From the NCBI GenBank assembly GCA_023525975.1, contig CM042027.1, forward strand, positions 14,465,001 through 14,529,000: a stretch of 64,000 nt of DNA, written 5' to 3'. Shown here piece by piece: positions 1 to 10,780 of the stretch. A program made the translations under genes and the position numbers. Numbering within the stretch: position 1 is the first letter of the stretch; each line of letters begins with the position of its first letter. The DNA comes from Smallanthus sonchifolius (taxonomy: Eukaryota; Streptophyta; Magnoliopsida; Asterales; Asteraceae). The notes below the pieces were generated by a model. It ran no database searches and was not told the DNA's origin. It was given only the letters and a program-made list of their open reading frames with translations.

Positions 1-394
1 AGTTTATCTTTATGCGATTTTATCCTTTATAGTCAAGCAATTATCTCTATGTAATTTCATCATTTATGACCAAGAAAAGCAGTTACCTTATAAGATGTGT
101 GAAAAAGTACAGGAAACTTAACTGAAATATATTAGAAATCTGTTGGTTATATGTATAGCTGAAATAGACTTCTAATATATTTCAGTCATGTCAGGCAATG
201 CATTATTTCCTTTTTGTATGATTCCTTGGATGTATTGCTGCTTTTACCACAAATTAGCCAAAGCAGTAGTTGCAGTTTTGCTACTGTGACTGTCAATGTG
301 TGTAAGCATCTCTTGAGAAACAAGATACTGCATATAACTTGAAAAAAATATATAACTGATAATTTTTTTGTCAATGTGTTATAATGTTCATTGA
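1..394. other. Intergenic, no gene seen
   Basis: No convincing coding potential on either strand. Positions 1-110 loosely resemble the intron 8 region near 640-720: both have TATCTTTATG, then a TATGACCA motif, then GTTACCT. This may be a small decayed duplication of that part of the BRCT gene. Confidence 0.4.
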
Positions 395-3300
395 CTATGC
401 TCGAGTCAACAACTCGAACACATTATTACCGGAGTTTCCAGGTACATGTTTCAGCATTTTAAAGATTCTTTGACTTCCTAAAAAGTCAATGCGTTTGACT
501 TTCAAGAAACCATACTCTGCAGCTTCTTTGCTCGAGTACATGGACCGAATATTGTCAGCATGCCGAGAATCAGTGTGGATGGCTAACTCTATCTCGGATG
601 TTGACATGCTTTCCTAAATATAACATAAACAATAAATATTTATCTTTATGTAAATTATCATTAATGTTTGTAGATAATTAGATATGACCATGGGAATTAG
701 TTACCTGATAAAATGAGTAAATATGATCTAGCAACTGTGTACATTTAAACCCTGTATCGCTGAAAAACGTCCTGGAACTGGGGCCCATCTCGCCCAACCG
801 GTCCACAGGAAACAGTATTGTGATGAAGTGGTTCCCAAAAACCAACTCGTTCTTTTCCCTACATGAATACAAAAATAATTTAATTCGTTTAAAAAAAGCA
901 GACAAAAAATGTTTGCGGGTTAACTAAACATGACCCGTTTGAGCCTGTACCCATTTTGAATCATTAAAAAGTGAATCAACGCAACGTGCAAGAGAACATG
1001 ATGTAAAAGTTAACCTTTCTGACAATGGTCGTAAGAAATTCACAAAACAAGCATCGGGTCCGTTTATACTTTCATTTGCATCATCCAAACTAAAAGAGTC
1101 CATACAGATAGACACGGTTGATGATGGCTCAGACATGGTCCAGTTGATCGAATCAAGAAGGATGCTTCGGACTAATGGTTTTATTGATGTTTGACCCGCC
1201 AGCTGCAACCATAAAACGAACTCTAGTTTCACCTGATGCTCGGTTTCATCAAACACAATCATAAAGGCTAAAAAATCAATATAAACCGAATGATATTACC
1301 TGCATACGGTTTCCCCGTCTATTCCTTACCCCCTCTTTTGCAAGGATCGCGATTCTTTGGTTCTCTTTGTGGCCTAATTTCTTGTTATAATTTTGTTCAT
1401 CTCGAGAAACATTCCCGAGCATCATTCCTACATGGCGTGTCAAGTCAGCAGACAAATGGACAAGCCTTTGTGTCCGAACCTCCTTCACAGTCTTCAGAAC
1501 CCATTGAGGCTGAGATGCACCATTTACCAAACACTTAAAACATATAAATACATCATGCATGTAAATTTTCAACATGGGCGGACCTATGCATAGAGTAATG
1601 GGGGCAGCCGCCCTCCATGAAACTTTTTTTTAGTGTTATATGCACGTTAAAATCATGATCGCCCCCCATAAAATTTTGTAATCGTCCCCCAATTGCCCTC
1701 CATGAAAAGTTTTTAGCATGAAAAAAATTTCTGAGTCCACCGATGATTTTCAACAACAGTTAACGTAACAAGATTATTGGAGTGGCCAAGATATTTCTGA
1801 ACTGAAGAACCTTCACACACTACATGAGATGCATCATGACCAACCAACCATTGGTTGATTACCATAGCACCCTCTTCAATAGCAGCTTTGACAACCTATG
1901 TAATGCACCAACTATTAGCATTTTGATCATTAACTGTTTCGCGATACTAATTATGTAAGTTGTGCATCAACAATACCTTGTTCCGCAGCTCAGCAGAAAC
2001 ATCCGGGTCAACATAAAAGGTTTGACCCGAAAAAATGGAACCTCTTCTTTTTTGCTCTTCTAATGAATGTAATCTTGATTTTGGGATCAGGTTACACTGT
2101 TTTACATTTTCAAGCATAGCAACAGGATGACAAGTGTTCCCACTACCGGTCCTGTTTAAATTCTCCTTAGCCATGTGATTCTCTCCAACACTCTTAACAC
2201 CGTATAGCGATTCGTTCAGTCTGACTAAACACATGAAAAAGATTGATTTTAATTTAAATAACAAAATAATTTCTAGTAGGAGATAAAGAAGCATTAGAAG
2301 TATAAACTCTTTTACCGTTTCTTCTCACACTATCGACAAACCATCCAAGTGTAACGATATAGTTACCCTCTTTCGCCCTGTGCTTTAATACATGCTCAGT
2401 TTTAAGTTCAATGGAGCTGTAGATACGCGTTAAGTTTTCATTTAAACTGATATTTTTGGTTTGGGTCCGAAAGATTTGTTAAAACGGCTTGTTGAAGGGT
2501 ATTTTAGGTATTTGACAAAGAGTGTAACGAATTTACAAGATTTCTTTTTGCTAGACCATGAGAACCTGTTAAGGAAAACTCACGGAGTCCATCAATACAC
2601 TACTAACCAGTGGGACCAGGTAAAATGCAGCTTAAGCTGAGGGTATGTGGTCTTCAAGGGCTTAAGATTTTACAAGATTTGAAACAAGTATTTGAGTAAT
2701 TTTCAAATGACCATGTTTTAATTGGTGGCAACTGATTATAACTATTAGACTAGATATTATATTTTGTATTCATTACATTATTCATAAAATCGACCGAAAA
2801 TCACAAGATAAATAATTAATGCAACTGTATACAGAAAATCGACCGAAAACCACAAGATAAATAGTAAACTGAAGATGGAAAAGGATATTTGAACCACCAA
2901 ATGTGTACATTGAGGATGAAAATGGGGACTGAATTGACCACCCAATCTCTCAGTTGCATCCATCACTTGTTTTCTTGCTTCTATAAGTCAACATCAAGAA
3001 TAAATTATATAAAAAAAGTGAGATTTCGCCAGCAAGACTTTTTCTAAATATTATGCAAGACAAGTAGATGAAACCATCCACAAAAGTTAATTAATTCATA
3101 TAAATTAACAAGAATGGCAGATAGAATAAAAACACATAAGAGATCCAAAACCATCATCAGGTTGACCCCTAATTTGTAACGAATTTCGTAGCCTAACAAA
3201 TCCAACTTAGACCCATTCATACAAATTTAAAGGAAAAACGGATTATTTGGGTTATATGAAAAAAAAACATACCTAGCAAGAGTCCCACTCTAACAGTAGG

Positions 3301-4389
3301 GTCCGGGGTAGGGGTGTAAACGAGCCTAGTCGAGCCAAGCTCGATTTCTAAAGCTCGGGATTGGTTCGTTTATTATTTAGTAATTAATTTATATATATTT
3401 ATAATTATTTTTATATAACTTTTAATATAGTTTTTATATATAACATAATATATACTATTTAGTTATTTTTACATAATTTTATATATACTAATTATTATTT
3501 TATAAATATATATTTAATATATTAATTAAAAAGTTATATAAAATAATGGACTCGTTTATTAAACAAGCTTATATTTAGGCTCGAGCTCGTTTAAGCTCGG
3601 CTTGATTCGAGTTTTTATCGAGCCGATCTCAAGTAGTTCGCGAGCCGGGCTTGGCTCGTTTACACCCCTAGTCCGGGGATGAGGTGAAGACTCAAAAAAC
3701 TTCTTTTTCTTACCCTTTTTTAGGAAAATACATACAAAAAGTATGAAAACTACTAAATTCCTAAATTTCATAGTAAAAACAGAAACATGTTTACCTTATA
3801 TTTATCCTAAGGGATAGAAAGACTCCCGGCTAAAAAAAAAACCTCCTTTTATTTTTTTTGGTAAAAAAACCCCTCCTTTTTTTACTTATATTTTTTTAGT
3901 AAAATACATATGAAAATACTAAATTCTAAATTTTCAAAGTAATAACAGAAACGTGTTGATTTAAAACCTTTCAAAGTAATAACAGAAACATGTTGATTTA
4001 AAACCTTATATTTATCCTAAATGATAGAAAGATCCTTTTTTTACTTTGTTTAGGAAAATACATATGAAAAGAAAATATACAAAAATACTAAATTCTTAAA
4101 TTTCGAGGTAAAAACAGAATCATGCTAATTTAAACTGAATAGCTAATCAAGGAGATCAAAGTAAACAAGTAAAGATTACAATAAGACATAATTAATAAGG
4201 GTAGATTGACTCACCTTTAGATAAACCAGAAACACAAATAACCAGCCCAGAAAATGGAGAATTTGAGGTTGACACTTGTGGAGGTTGAAAATCTCTAAAA
4301 GAATTGGAACCCACTTTACAATTAACATCAGCATACATCTTTGAACATCCCTTGGTGGTAACCACCTCCATTCTACCACCCCCAACCAT
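395..4389 (-). CDS. BRCT-domain DNA repair/meiosis-type protein, nine inferred exons
   Basis: Exons by splice signals and frame (minus strand, 5' to 3'): 4389-4215, 2980-2889, 2418-2316, 2224-1977, 1895 to about 1760, 1509 to about 1300-1307, about 1262-1015, 858-705, 613-395 (stop TAG). Phases agree across exons 1-4 and 7-9. The protein is about 520 aa. The N-terminal BRCT starts at FSGLVICVSGL and runs through GGQFSPHFHPQCTHLVV to LGWFVDSVRRN, which carries the typical BRCT Trp. A second BRCT spans GSIFSGQTFYVD, EEGAMVINQW, SHVVCEG and QWVLKTVKE. BRCT modules bind phosphopeptides in DNA damage and meiotic complexes. The layout resembles the plant TopBP1/MEI1 group, but I do not assign a symbol. 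The exon 5 donor (GTTGTT) is weak. The exon 6/7 join has two options: GTATGC at 1307 gives a consistent phase with acceptor TTTTTTAG, while CAG/GTAATA at 1300 does not. An upstream in-frame Met at the seventh codon is an alternative start. Confidence 0.72.
1575..1745. mobile_element. MULE-like MITE in intron 5
   Basis: A 171-bp insert is flanked by perfect 10-bp direct repeats ATTTTCAACA (1565-1574 and 1746-1755). Its ends are imperfect inverted repeats (TGGGCGGAC against TCGGTGGAC read from the right end). A 9-11 bp target duplication points to Mutator-like transposition. It lies within about 15 bp of the exon 5 donor of the BRCT gene. Confidence 0.65.
2419..2888 (-). other. U12-type AT-AC intron (intron 2 of the BRCT gene)
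   Basis: On the minus strand the intron begins ATATCCTTTTCC directly after a CAA codon. This matches the minor-spliceosome 5' splice site ATATCCTT. It ends CTTAACGCGTATCTAC, with a branch-like CTTAAC about 10 nt before a terminal AC. Splicing CAA to AGC keeps the BRCT reading frame in phase 0; using the nearby AG would break it. There is no GT donor nearby that fits. Confidence 0.8.
2446..2620 (+). pseudogene. Exon-like fragment inside the U12 intron, opposite strand
   Basis: An open plus-strand frame of about 58 codons runs from 2446 to a CAG/GTAAAA donor-like site at 2620. It includes LGPKDLLKRLVEGYF and LLDHENLLRKTHGVHQY. Composition looks protein-like, unlike the AT-rich intron around it, but no start codon or acceptor is evident. 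I do not recognise the family. It may be a captured gene fragment carried in by a transposon. Confidence 0.35.
3309..3670. mobile_element. hAT-type MITE, 362 bp, in intron 1 of the BRCT gene
   Basis: Perfect 18-bp terminal inverted repeats TAGGGGTGTAAACGAGCC lie at 3309-3326 and, inverted, at 3653-3670. They are flanked by a perfect 8-bp target duplication GTCCGGGG (3301-3308 and 3671-3678). The 8-bp duplication and the TAGGGGTG end are typical of hAT. The core is AT-rich and non-coding. Perfect ends suggest a young insertion. Confidence 0.92.
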
Positions 4390-4892
4390 CTAAATCCAAT
4401 ACTTTAACACCAAAACTGAGATGGGTTTTCAAGATTTCTTCAAAACTCACATGGGTTTTTAAAATCTTGAAACAGTGATCAAAAATCAAGAAACTTGAAT
4501 TGGGGTTTTTAAAAGGTTGGAGAAAGGGGAATTTGGTACACAAAGAGAATAAAGAATTAAAAGGGGTTTTGTGTATTGAGATTGCAGAAAGGGGTATTCA
4601 AAATTATGAAACCAATAAAAGGTTGAATGTTCTGGAACTTGCAGAAGAAAGTGGTAGTGAGGATGAGTTTTTGATGCTTTATTGATGGTGTTGAGTCAAG
4701 AAAAGAAGAAATTGGGTGGTATTTGAAGTGACGACTGAGGAAAAAAGGGATGTGAGTGGGCTTTTTAGACTCACGCCATTGAAAATCTTGTTTTTCATCA
4801 ATTGCACTGATCATTACATCAATTTACCTCTCTTGCTACAAACTTTCAAATGTCTCCCTCCCCTTAAATACAAAAATTATATATATTATTTA
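4390..4892 (-). promoter_or_regulatory. 5' leader and promoter region of the BRCT gene
   Basis: This is the non-coding stretch upstream of the BRCT start. The first 150 bp looks like a plant 5' UTR. I see no clear TATA box. Short ORFs on both strands have no family resemblance. The upstream limit is set by the Helitron terminus at 4893. Confidence 0.4.
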
Positions 4893-5084
4893 ATTAGCTT
4901 TAAACCCATGTGTTATACAGTGTAAACTTTAATATTATGCTGATAAATATCTGTACATGTATTTTATACAACATTTGATGATCTATTGATAATTTTTCAT
5001 ATAGTCAAACATTAAGAATATATATTGACGAGAGTAATGAAAACATTAAAAACACATGAAAATAAATTTCATAAATGACAATTT

Positions 5085-5530
5085 ACAAATTTGAAAACAC
5101 TTGTTTGTATACAAACATTTGAAGTGGTATTACAAACTTTTTCATATTTATCAAAGATTAATAACTTGAGTACATCTCTACTTTTAACTCTTGATATGCA
5201 ACATACAGTTGACCGTGAGTAAACACTGGATCTTTCAAATACAAACCAACCCTTGAAAGTGATTGTCCATGACATTTGCTTATGGTCATTACAAAACATA
5301 CAACAATTGGAAATTGTCTTCTTTGAAATTTAAACGGAATTCTCTTGTCGAAAGGTATTAAGTCAGTTATAGGGATGAAAGTGCGATGATCAATGTAGTT
5401 TCCAAATATAATCTTTATTCCATAACACGATTACCCAATGATTTGACATGGAGTCTTGTTCCATTATCAAAGGGTATTGTGTGGTGATCCAATTTTAAAG
5501 ACAAATTCCATTGAAAAACCCTCAAACCTA
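5085..5530 (-). pseudogene. Helitron Pif1-like helicase, C-terminal remnant
   Basis: Minus-strand translation gives the end of a Helitron RepHel helicase: GTRLHVKSLGNRV, then IPFKFQRRQFPIVV, then MTISKCHGQSLSRVGLYL and DPVFTHGQLYVA. After LYVA the frame shifts by one base and resumes as ISRVKSRDVLKLLIFDKYE. A stop also interrupts the frame after GNRVME. Only the last ~150 residues of a protein usually over 1,000 aa remain. About 190 bp further on, the minus strand ends CTAAT followed by T at 4893, fitting the CTRRT terminus of a Helitron, so 4893 is probably its 3' end. Confidence 0.8.
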
Positions 5531-5633
5531 GGTTAGAAACCGTGAATTACACGGGTTCACTAAAGAAAATGTTAAATTAAATATTATATAGCTAGGTTAG
5601 GAACTCATATAATTACTTTGTTGAATAATAATA

Positions 5634-5965
5634 ACTAGTTGGTATTGCCCGCGCTACGCGGCGGGTGTCGGGCCGTGCGTTAATAAAATTTAAATGAGAA
5701 CGTAGGCGCAATGGTAAAAATAATGTTAATAAAAAAGAAACATAAAAATAAATAAAAAATAGGAAAAATATAAAATATTACCAGTTCAGTTCGTCGAAAA
5801 CGACCAGTTCCGATAATACCAATACCGGCAATGATAGTGTTCGCTCATAATAAGTTCGGCACTGCGTTCTTTGAAAAAAGAGTTTCGCACTCCGTTTTTT
5901 GAAAAAAGTTAACGAACGAGTTATTAAAGGAAAACGAAATTAATAAAAATTTAAACGGGTTAAAA
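5634..5965 (-). mobile_element. Helitron-type 3' end and adjoining body
   Basis: Read on the minus strand this ends with GC hairpin CCCGCCGCGTAGCGCGGG, a short spacer and CTAGT (5634-5638) followed by T. That is the hairpin-plus-CTRRT signature of a Helitron 3' terminus. The body (5666-5960) is homologous to 28680-28900, sharing TTAATAAAATTTAA, AACGTAGGCGCAA and AATACC-GACCGG blocks. No 5' TC end was found. Confidence 0.6.
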
Positions 5966-6339
5966 ACGTAAATTAAATATAGTAAAGGGTGAAAATGGAA
6001 AAAAAAAAAAAAAGAGTAAAGGTGACGTGGCCTAAAATGTGTGGATGGGTTACTATTCCTCCCTGTTTGTGTTTAATCTTATTTAGTAATATTTTGGTAT
6101 ATAGCCATTGAAAATCTTGTGTTTCGTCAATTGCAGCGATCATTCTCCTTGATATTGATATTGATATTGATTTACAAAAGGAATTCAACAGTAAGAATAG
6201 TGGCTGCTGCGTGGCTTTAGCCCGTTGGGCAACGTGGCGACATTTTATTAACCCATGCTTTAAACCGTTTTTTCCAACAATAGCAGCGTACAATTTGTTC
6301 TTTGACCCGAATTTTCAAAAAATTGCTCCCAAGGCCCGA

Positions 6340-6720
6340 CCTCTATAGAGATAGAAAGTTGGTATATGAGAGAGGGAGGGAGAGGAAGAGCCGGCTAGGT
6401 TTTCGTCGGCCGACCTCCTGCCGGTGGAGAGTGTTGGATCTGGTAAAGAGTTTAGTTTTATAGAGAGAGAGTGAGAGAGAATTTAAACATAAAGGGAGAG
6501 AGAGAGAGAGAGAGGACAAACAGAGACGTGTCGATGGTGTCCCCGTGTTGTGTTCGGCGACAGTGAGGGTTTTGGCGATGACCATGGTTAGGTGGTGGGG
6601 CTGTAGTGGTGGCGGTGTTGTTGTGGTGGCGTGCAGATGGTTGTGTTGTGGTGGTGGTGGTTTTGTGTTAGTGTTGGTAATGTAGAAAATCAAAGCTAAA
6701 TATTTCGAAAGATAAGAAAG
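6340..6720. other. GA-rich and GGTGG-rich low-complexity tract
   Basis: 6365-6510 is dominated by GAGAGAGG repeats and 6585-6665 by GTGGTGG repeats. The minus-strand ORF across it is an artefact of the bias. No gene is supported. Confidence 0.5.
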
Positions 6721-6799
6721 CTAAAGTAGATAGATCTCAAATGAGTATTCTATTTGAAATCGTTGCTGAGATATCTTTTACACTTGACTACATAGTAAT

Positions 6800-7149
6800 T
6801 TTTTTTGAACGGCGAACATTGAATGTTGTGACGTCGCACCCCCCGGTCATATGGGAGAGCCTCGTCCAACTCCGGCCAATATGTTGTTTTAACCAGGCCC
6901 ACTTGGCGTCAGAGTTGGAGAGCATCCAAGGAAAAATCCCACTCAATACGGCCCCTTCCGGGCTTGAGGGAGAGCCGAGGCTCAAACCCTGGATCGGCGT
7001 GGGTAAAACCCTGGTGTATCAGCCTAAGAACTAGGCCTCATTTGCATGCCTCAGAAATTAATGGTGGTGACAGGGATTGAACCCGGGTCTCTTGAGACTT
7101 TAGACCTCACCTCAATCACTACACCACAACCTCTTAAGACTTCAGGCCT
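6800..7149 (-). mobile_element. SINE insertion with 19-bp target duplication
   Basis: A 350-bp element is flanked by the perfect direct repeat CACTTGACTACATAGTAAT (6781-6799 and 7150-7168). On the minus strand it begins near a tRNA-like promoter: box-A-like GTGGTGTAGTGATTGAGG, then box-B GGTTCAATCCC about 7085-7095. It ends in an A-run (the T-run at 6800-6806). A second box-B-like GGTTTGAGCC lies near 6980, so the body may be dimeric. Long target duplications and an A tail show LINE-assisted retroposition. Confidence 0.82.
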
Positions 7150-7168
7150 CACTTGACTACATAGTAAT

Positions 7169-7867
7169 GGTAATGTTTTTTGCTCTTTTATTTTTTTTTT
7201 TGAATAAATAATGTTTTTAGTGCAACCTGGAAACTACCCCTTTCACATTCTTCTAGAAGTTTTTATGTGAATCATATATAATAATTTTCATAAATTGAAA
7301 AAGTAAATAAAAAGATATATTAATACCAACTAAATTTTGTTGTTTTTATAAATGAATGTAAAGTTTAGATACTAGATTGAAGATCAACTCTAAGGAATTT
7401 TGTTGCGTTTATAAATAAAGTTTAGGCGTCGTTTACACTTTAATATTTTGTTTTGTTTTGCATTATTAAGCGATGGTGCGTTGTGGATTTTTTTAGATTT
7501 GTCTTTTACTAATATTTACGTCTATGTCTGTGTTTAAGTTTTTTTTAAATTGGTACACTGGATTAGTTCTCGGTTATGTTTTTTAATGTTATTTTTTCGT
7601 CTGCGTTTAGTTTTTTGTAAAAATTGGTCCACTGTGTCGTGGAGCGAGGGCTATGGGGTTGTTTATTTTTTTTCAGCGTTTCAAGTGTTTTTTTATCTTA
7701 CCTTATAGCAAGTATGTGTTAAAATGTAAGTTTTATACCCATGGACGAGCCGAATCGATAACTACCAAACTCTCGTCGCGTTCGACGCCGCCGCAACGCG
7801 AGACATGCAAACTTCCTAGTTATTATGAAAACCTTTTGTTGGAGATTAACAAGTTTTTTTAAACTAG
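7169..7867. other. Intergenic, no gene seen
   Basis: AT-rich sequence without a supported coding region, apart from the end of the split duplication at its right edge. Confidence 0.4.
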
Positions 7868-7951
7868 TTACATTAATTTACCTCTCTTGCTACAAACTTT
7901 CAAATGTCTCCCTCCCCTTAAATACAAAAATTATATATATATTATTTAATG
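7868..7951 (+). repeat. Second copy of an upstream segment, split from its other half
   Basis: 7868-7951 nearly matches 4816-4896 (ACCTCTCTTGCTACAAAC and following). The preceding part of that segment (4783-4815, CCATTGAAAATCTTG...) is found at 6107-6148. The pair 6107-6148 and 7868-7951 therefore forms one duplicate of 4783-4896, opened by about 1.7 kb that includes the SINE. Confidence 0.65.
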
Positions 7952-8247
7952 TCTCTCCCCAACCGGCTGGTTACCACCGTATGATCGGGGTGGATTTTTT
8001 TAATTTTTTTCCTTTAAAACCTTATTTTTTTTAATTAATATAGTATTTCATGCTACATATTTTATTTATTTAAGTCTTCATATGTCATTAAAATTATAAA
8101 TTAACGTCAAAACACAAAATGTTTTTACATTTTGTACTTATGTACATAATTTTATATTATTTATGACGTCACCCTGTTTTTAGATATGGTTCAACCAGTA
8201 AACCTCTAAGACGGCCGATTCGTTGTTCCAGACCATAGACCTAACCA

Positions 8248-8636
8248 CAAGGGCGGCGGGGAGGGCGACCGTCCGGGGCCCGGTCTCCTAAAGGGCCCGT
8301 AGTTGTTAAAATTTATATATATATATATATATATTTTATATATAGATATTTTTATAAAAGGTTCAACTTGTATTATCCATTTATCTTATTAACCCACTTA
8401 GGAATTAAAAAAGCCCACTACTTGTATTACCCATTTATCCTATTAACCAATTTATAAATTAAAAAAAAGTTCACTAGATTTTCAAACTTATTAAAAAATA
8501 ACAAAATCGTTATGTATGATTCGTTAATCGTTTGTTGTAGTTTTTGATTATGTCAATATAAATTTATATTATGGGGCCCACTTTTTTTACATGTCCCGGG
8601 CCTAAAACATTTTGAGTATTCTCGGGACCGGCCTTG
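8248..8636. mobile_element. hAT-type MITE, 389 bp
   Basis: Ends CAAGGGCGG (left) and CCGGCCTTG (right) are inverted with one mismatch. They are flanked by the perfect 8-bp duplication CCTAACCA (8240-8247 and 8637-8644). GC-rich subterminal blocks with GGGCCC motifs surround an AT-rich core that includes a TA microsatellite near 8316. No coding capacity. Confidence 0.8.
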
Positions 8637-8644
8637 CCTAACCA

Positions 8645-10340
8645 TCATAACAATACTAATAATGCAGTTCTCTGTCTCAAGTAAATTCAATGCAACACGT
8701 CTCAAACATGCCGTCTTGTCTTGTATAATCGACAACATTATGAGAATAAAACATCATCTAGTAAAACATTGAATATCAAAGGCACACAAACCACTAAATA
8801 TCTAATACCTTTTACTAGCTTTATACCTTCCGTATAAAGTGCATATTTATGGCTTCAAAATAGTTGAACCTTATATCAACTTAAAATGTACTATCAACAT
8901 GTGAACCTTTTCAAGTCACATAGATGGGAGTTGTGTTTTGTTAGGAGTTATGTATGATTTAGTAGGTTTGCGAGAACATGTGACAATTTCAAGCCAATTA
9001 CTTATAAACACGTTATACTCTGTACTTTATCTCTAATGATTTAAGCTAAATTATTTAACTATAAAAGAACGAGTGAATTAGGTCCATAGAATTAAAAGTT
9101 GCCACTAATGATTTAAATGTGTAAAAGACTTTAAAACACTTTTACTAAAAAATAGTATTAATTTATGATACTAGTTTATCATATTTTTTTACATTAATAA
9201 CTTTTATAAAATAAAAATGGGTTAGAAATTATTTTTAAAAAGTACAACTTACGACCCATTTTAACCCTTATTAAAAATATATATGTTTTTATTCTTTATA
9301 CAACCCATTATTTTTACCTCTTTAAAAAAGTTCTCTAAGTTGCAAATCAAAGACTTTGAAGGCCAATGATAATAGCCTTATCACATACGTATTGGATATT
9401 GTTTTTGTTGTTTGTTAAGACATATTATTGTGTAAATTCTTAAATGGTTGAACCCGACAACCCCAACCGACCTATATCAATCGTCTTAGACTCATCGCTT
9501 GGAAGAAGTTCTATACAAGTTGCACGTACTATACGTGACATTAATCATTATAGGATATTCCTATGCACCTCGATTAAAATCCGTTCTTGGTAAATAATTG
9601 TGAACTTTATATAAATCTGTCGTATGAACTCATATTCATTGATCAATATGCATTTTCATGGATTTGAAAGGCGAGAAACGTCCTAGTCTTTAGATCGGGT
9701 ACTTGCTCTACTTCGAAGACGGGTTTATAGGTAGAGGAAAGAAATGTAGTATTAGTTGGGATAATTGGTGTGGTTCCCCTTTTCTTTTGCCTTATGTATT
9801 ATATAAATTTTTGCTAGCATCTTGTTAGTTTCCTTATAATATTGCAGTTGTTAAAAAAGAAATTTGATCTCATCAAAACGAATACGTAAACACCCTGATA
9901 AGAACACTTGAGACGTTTGAAATTGAGACACTAGTTGAACTACCTTTCAACAAAAAACCTATGAGAAACACTTGTAGTTGTACATGAAGGAGTTAATCTT
10001 GATTTTACGAAAAAAAAAGGGGTCGGTTTGGAAGAACGTGAAAGTTGAAGGAGGTGATCCGGAACTAGTTAATTAATTAGTATTTTTTTAATAGTTTGAA
10101 TGTTTAGATAAAGTTATATTTATCTATTAGTCTGTTGGAATTAGTACTAGATTATAATTGAGAGTAGTATTTGAGTAGAATTAGTAAGACTTATTTATCA
10201 TAAATAGATGGTTAAGGTCTATGTAATTTAAAAAGAAGGTCAAAAATTATAATAAAAAAAGAGTCGATATTGGCTGAGATCAAATTACGTGTTCGTAATC
10301 TTAGGCCTAATTTCCAACGGTACACACAGAATGAGATATG
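8645..10340. other. Intergenic, no feature recognised
   Basis: About 1.7 kb of AT-rich DNA. I found no open frame with family resemblance, no terminal inverted repeats and no tandem array. Confidence 0.4.
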
Positions 10341-10344
10341 TGTC

Positions 10345-10600
10345 GATTAGAGGTAGACAAATCGGGTTTCTTTTACTAAACCGGTTTGGTTGCTTTTTTT
10401 TTTGAATTACAAAACCGGTTTGAGGCACAAATCAGCTTGTGAGAAAAAACATCAAACCCTATACAAACCGGTTCAGACCGAGTTAAAACCGGTTTGGACC
10501 GGGTTAAAACCGGTTTGGGGGTGCGAAGACACGAACTAGTATACGACTGGGTTGGAACCGGTTTGAATCAAACCGGTTTTTTGGTGCGTTACCGGAACGG
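10345..10600. repeat. hAT-related AACCGG-rich terminal fragment
   Basis: Starts TTAGAGGTAGACAAATCGGG and carries many AACCGGTTT motifs like the subterminal zones of the element at 10781-12421. The opposite end is not found, so this appears to be a truncated relative. Confidence 0.45.
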
Positions 10601-10780
10601 GCCGATGATGAAACAGACGAGTAGAAGGCTTGAGTAATTGGGTTTTGTATGCTATAGTATAGAGTATAGCCTATACGTGTTTGTACATTGGGCTTGGGTC
10701 TTTTTCTGATAATCGCTCTGGGCCCGGCCCATATCTTGTGTTTGGTGCTTGTCTTTTCTTTTATTTTGCTTGGGTAGACT

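Noticed and set aside
6343..6693. 116-codon minus-strand ORF
   Set aside because: Composition is driven by GA and GGTGG repeats (runs of Ser-Leu and Pro-His); no protein signature.
7080..7140. tRNA gene on the minus strand (box A and B motifs)
   Set aside because: No cloverleaf can be traced; the motifs belong to a SINE bounded by target duplications.
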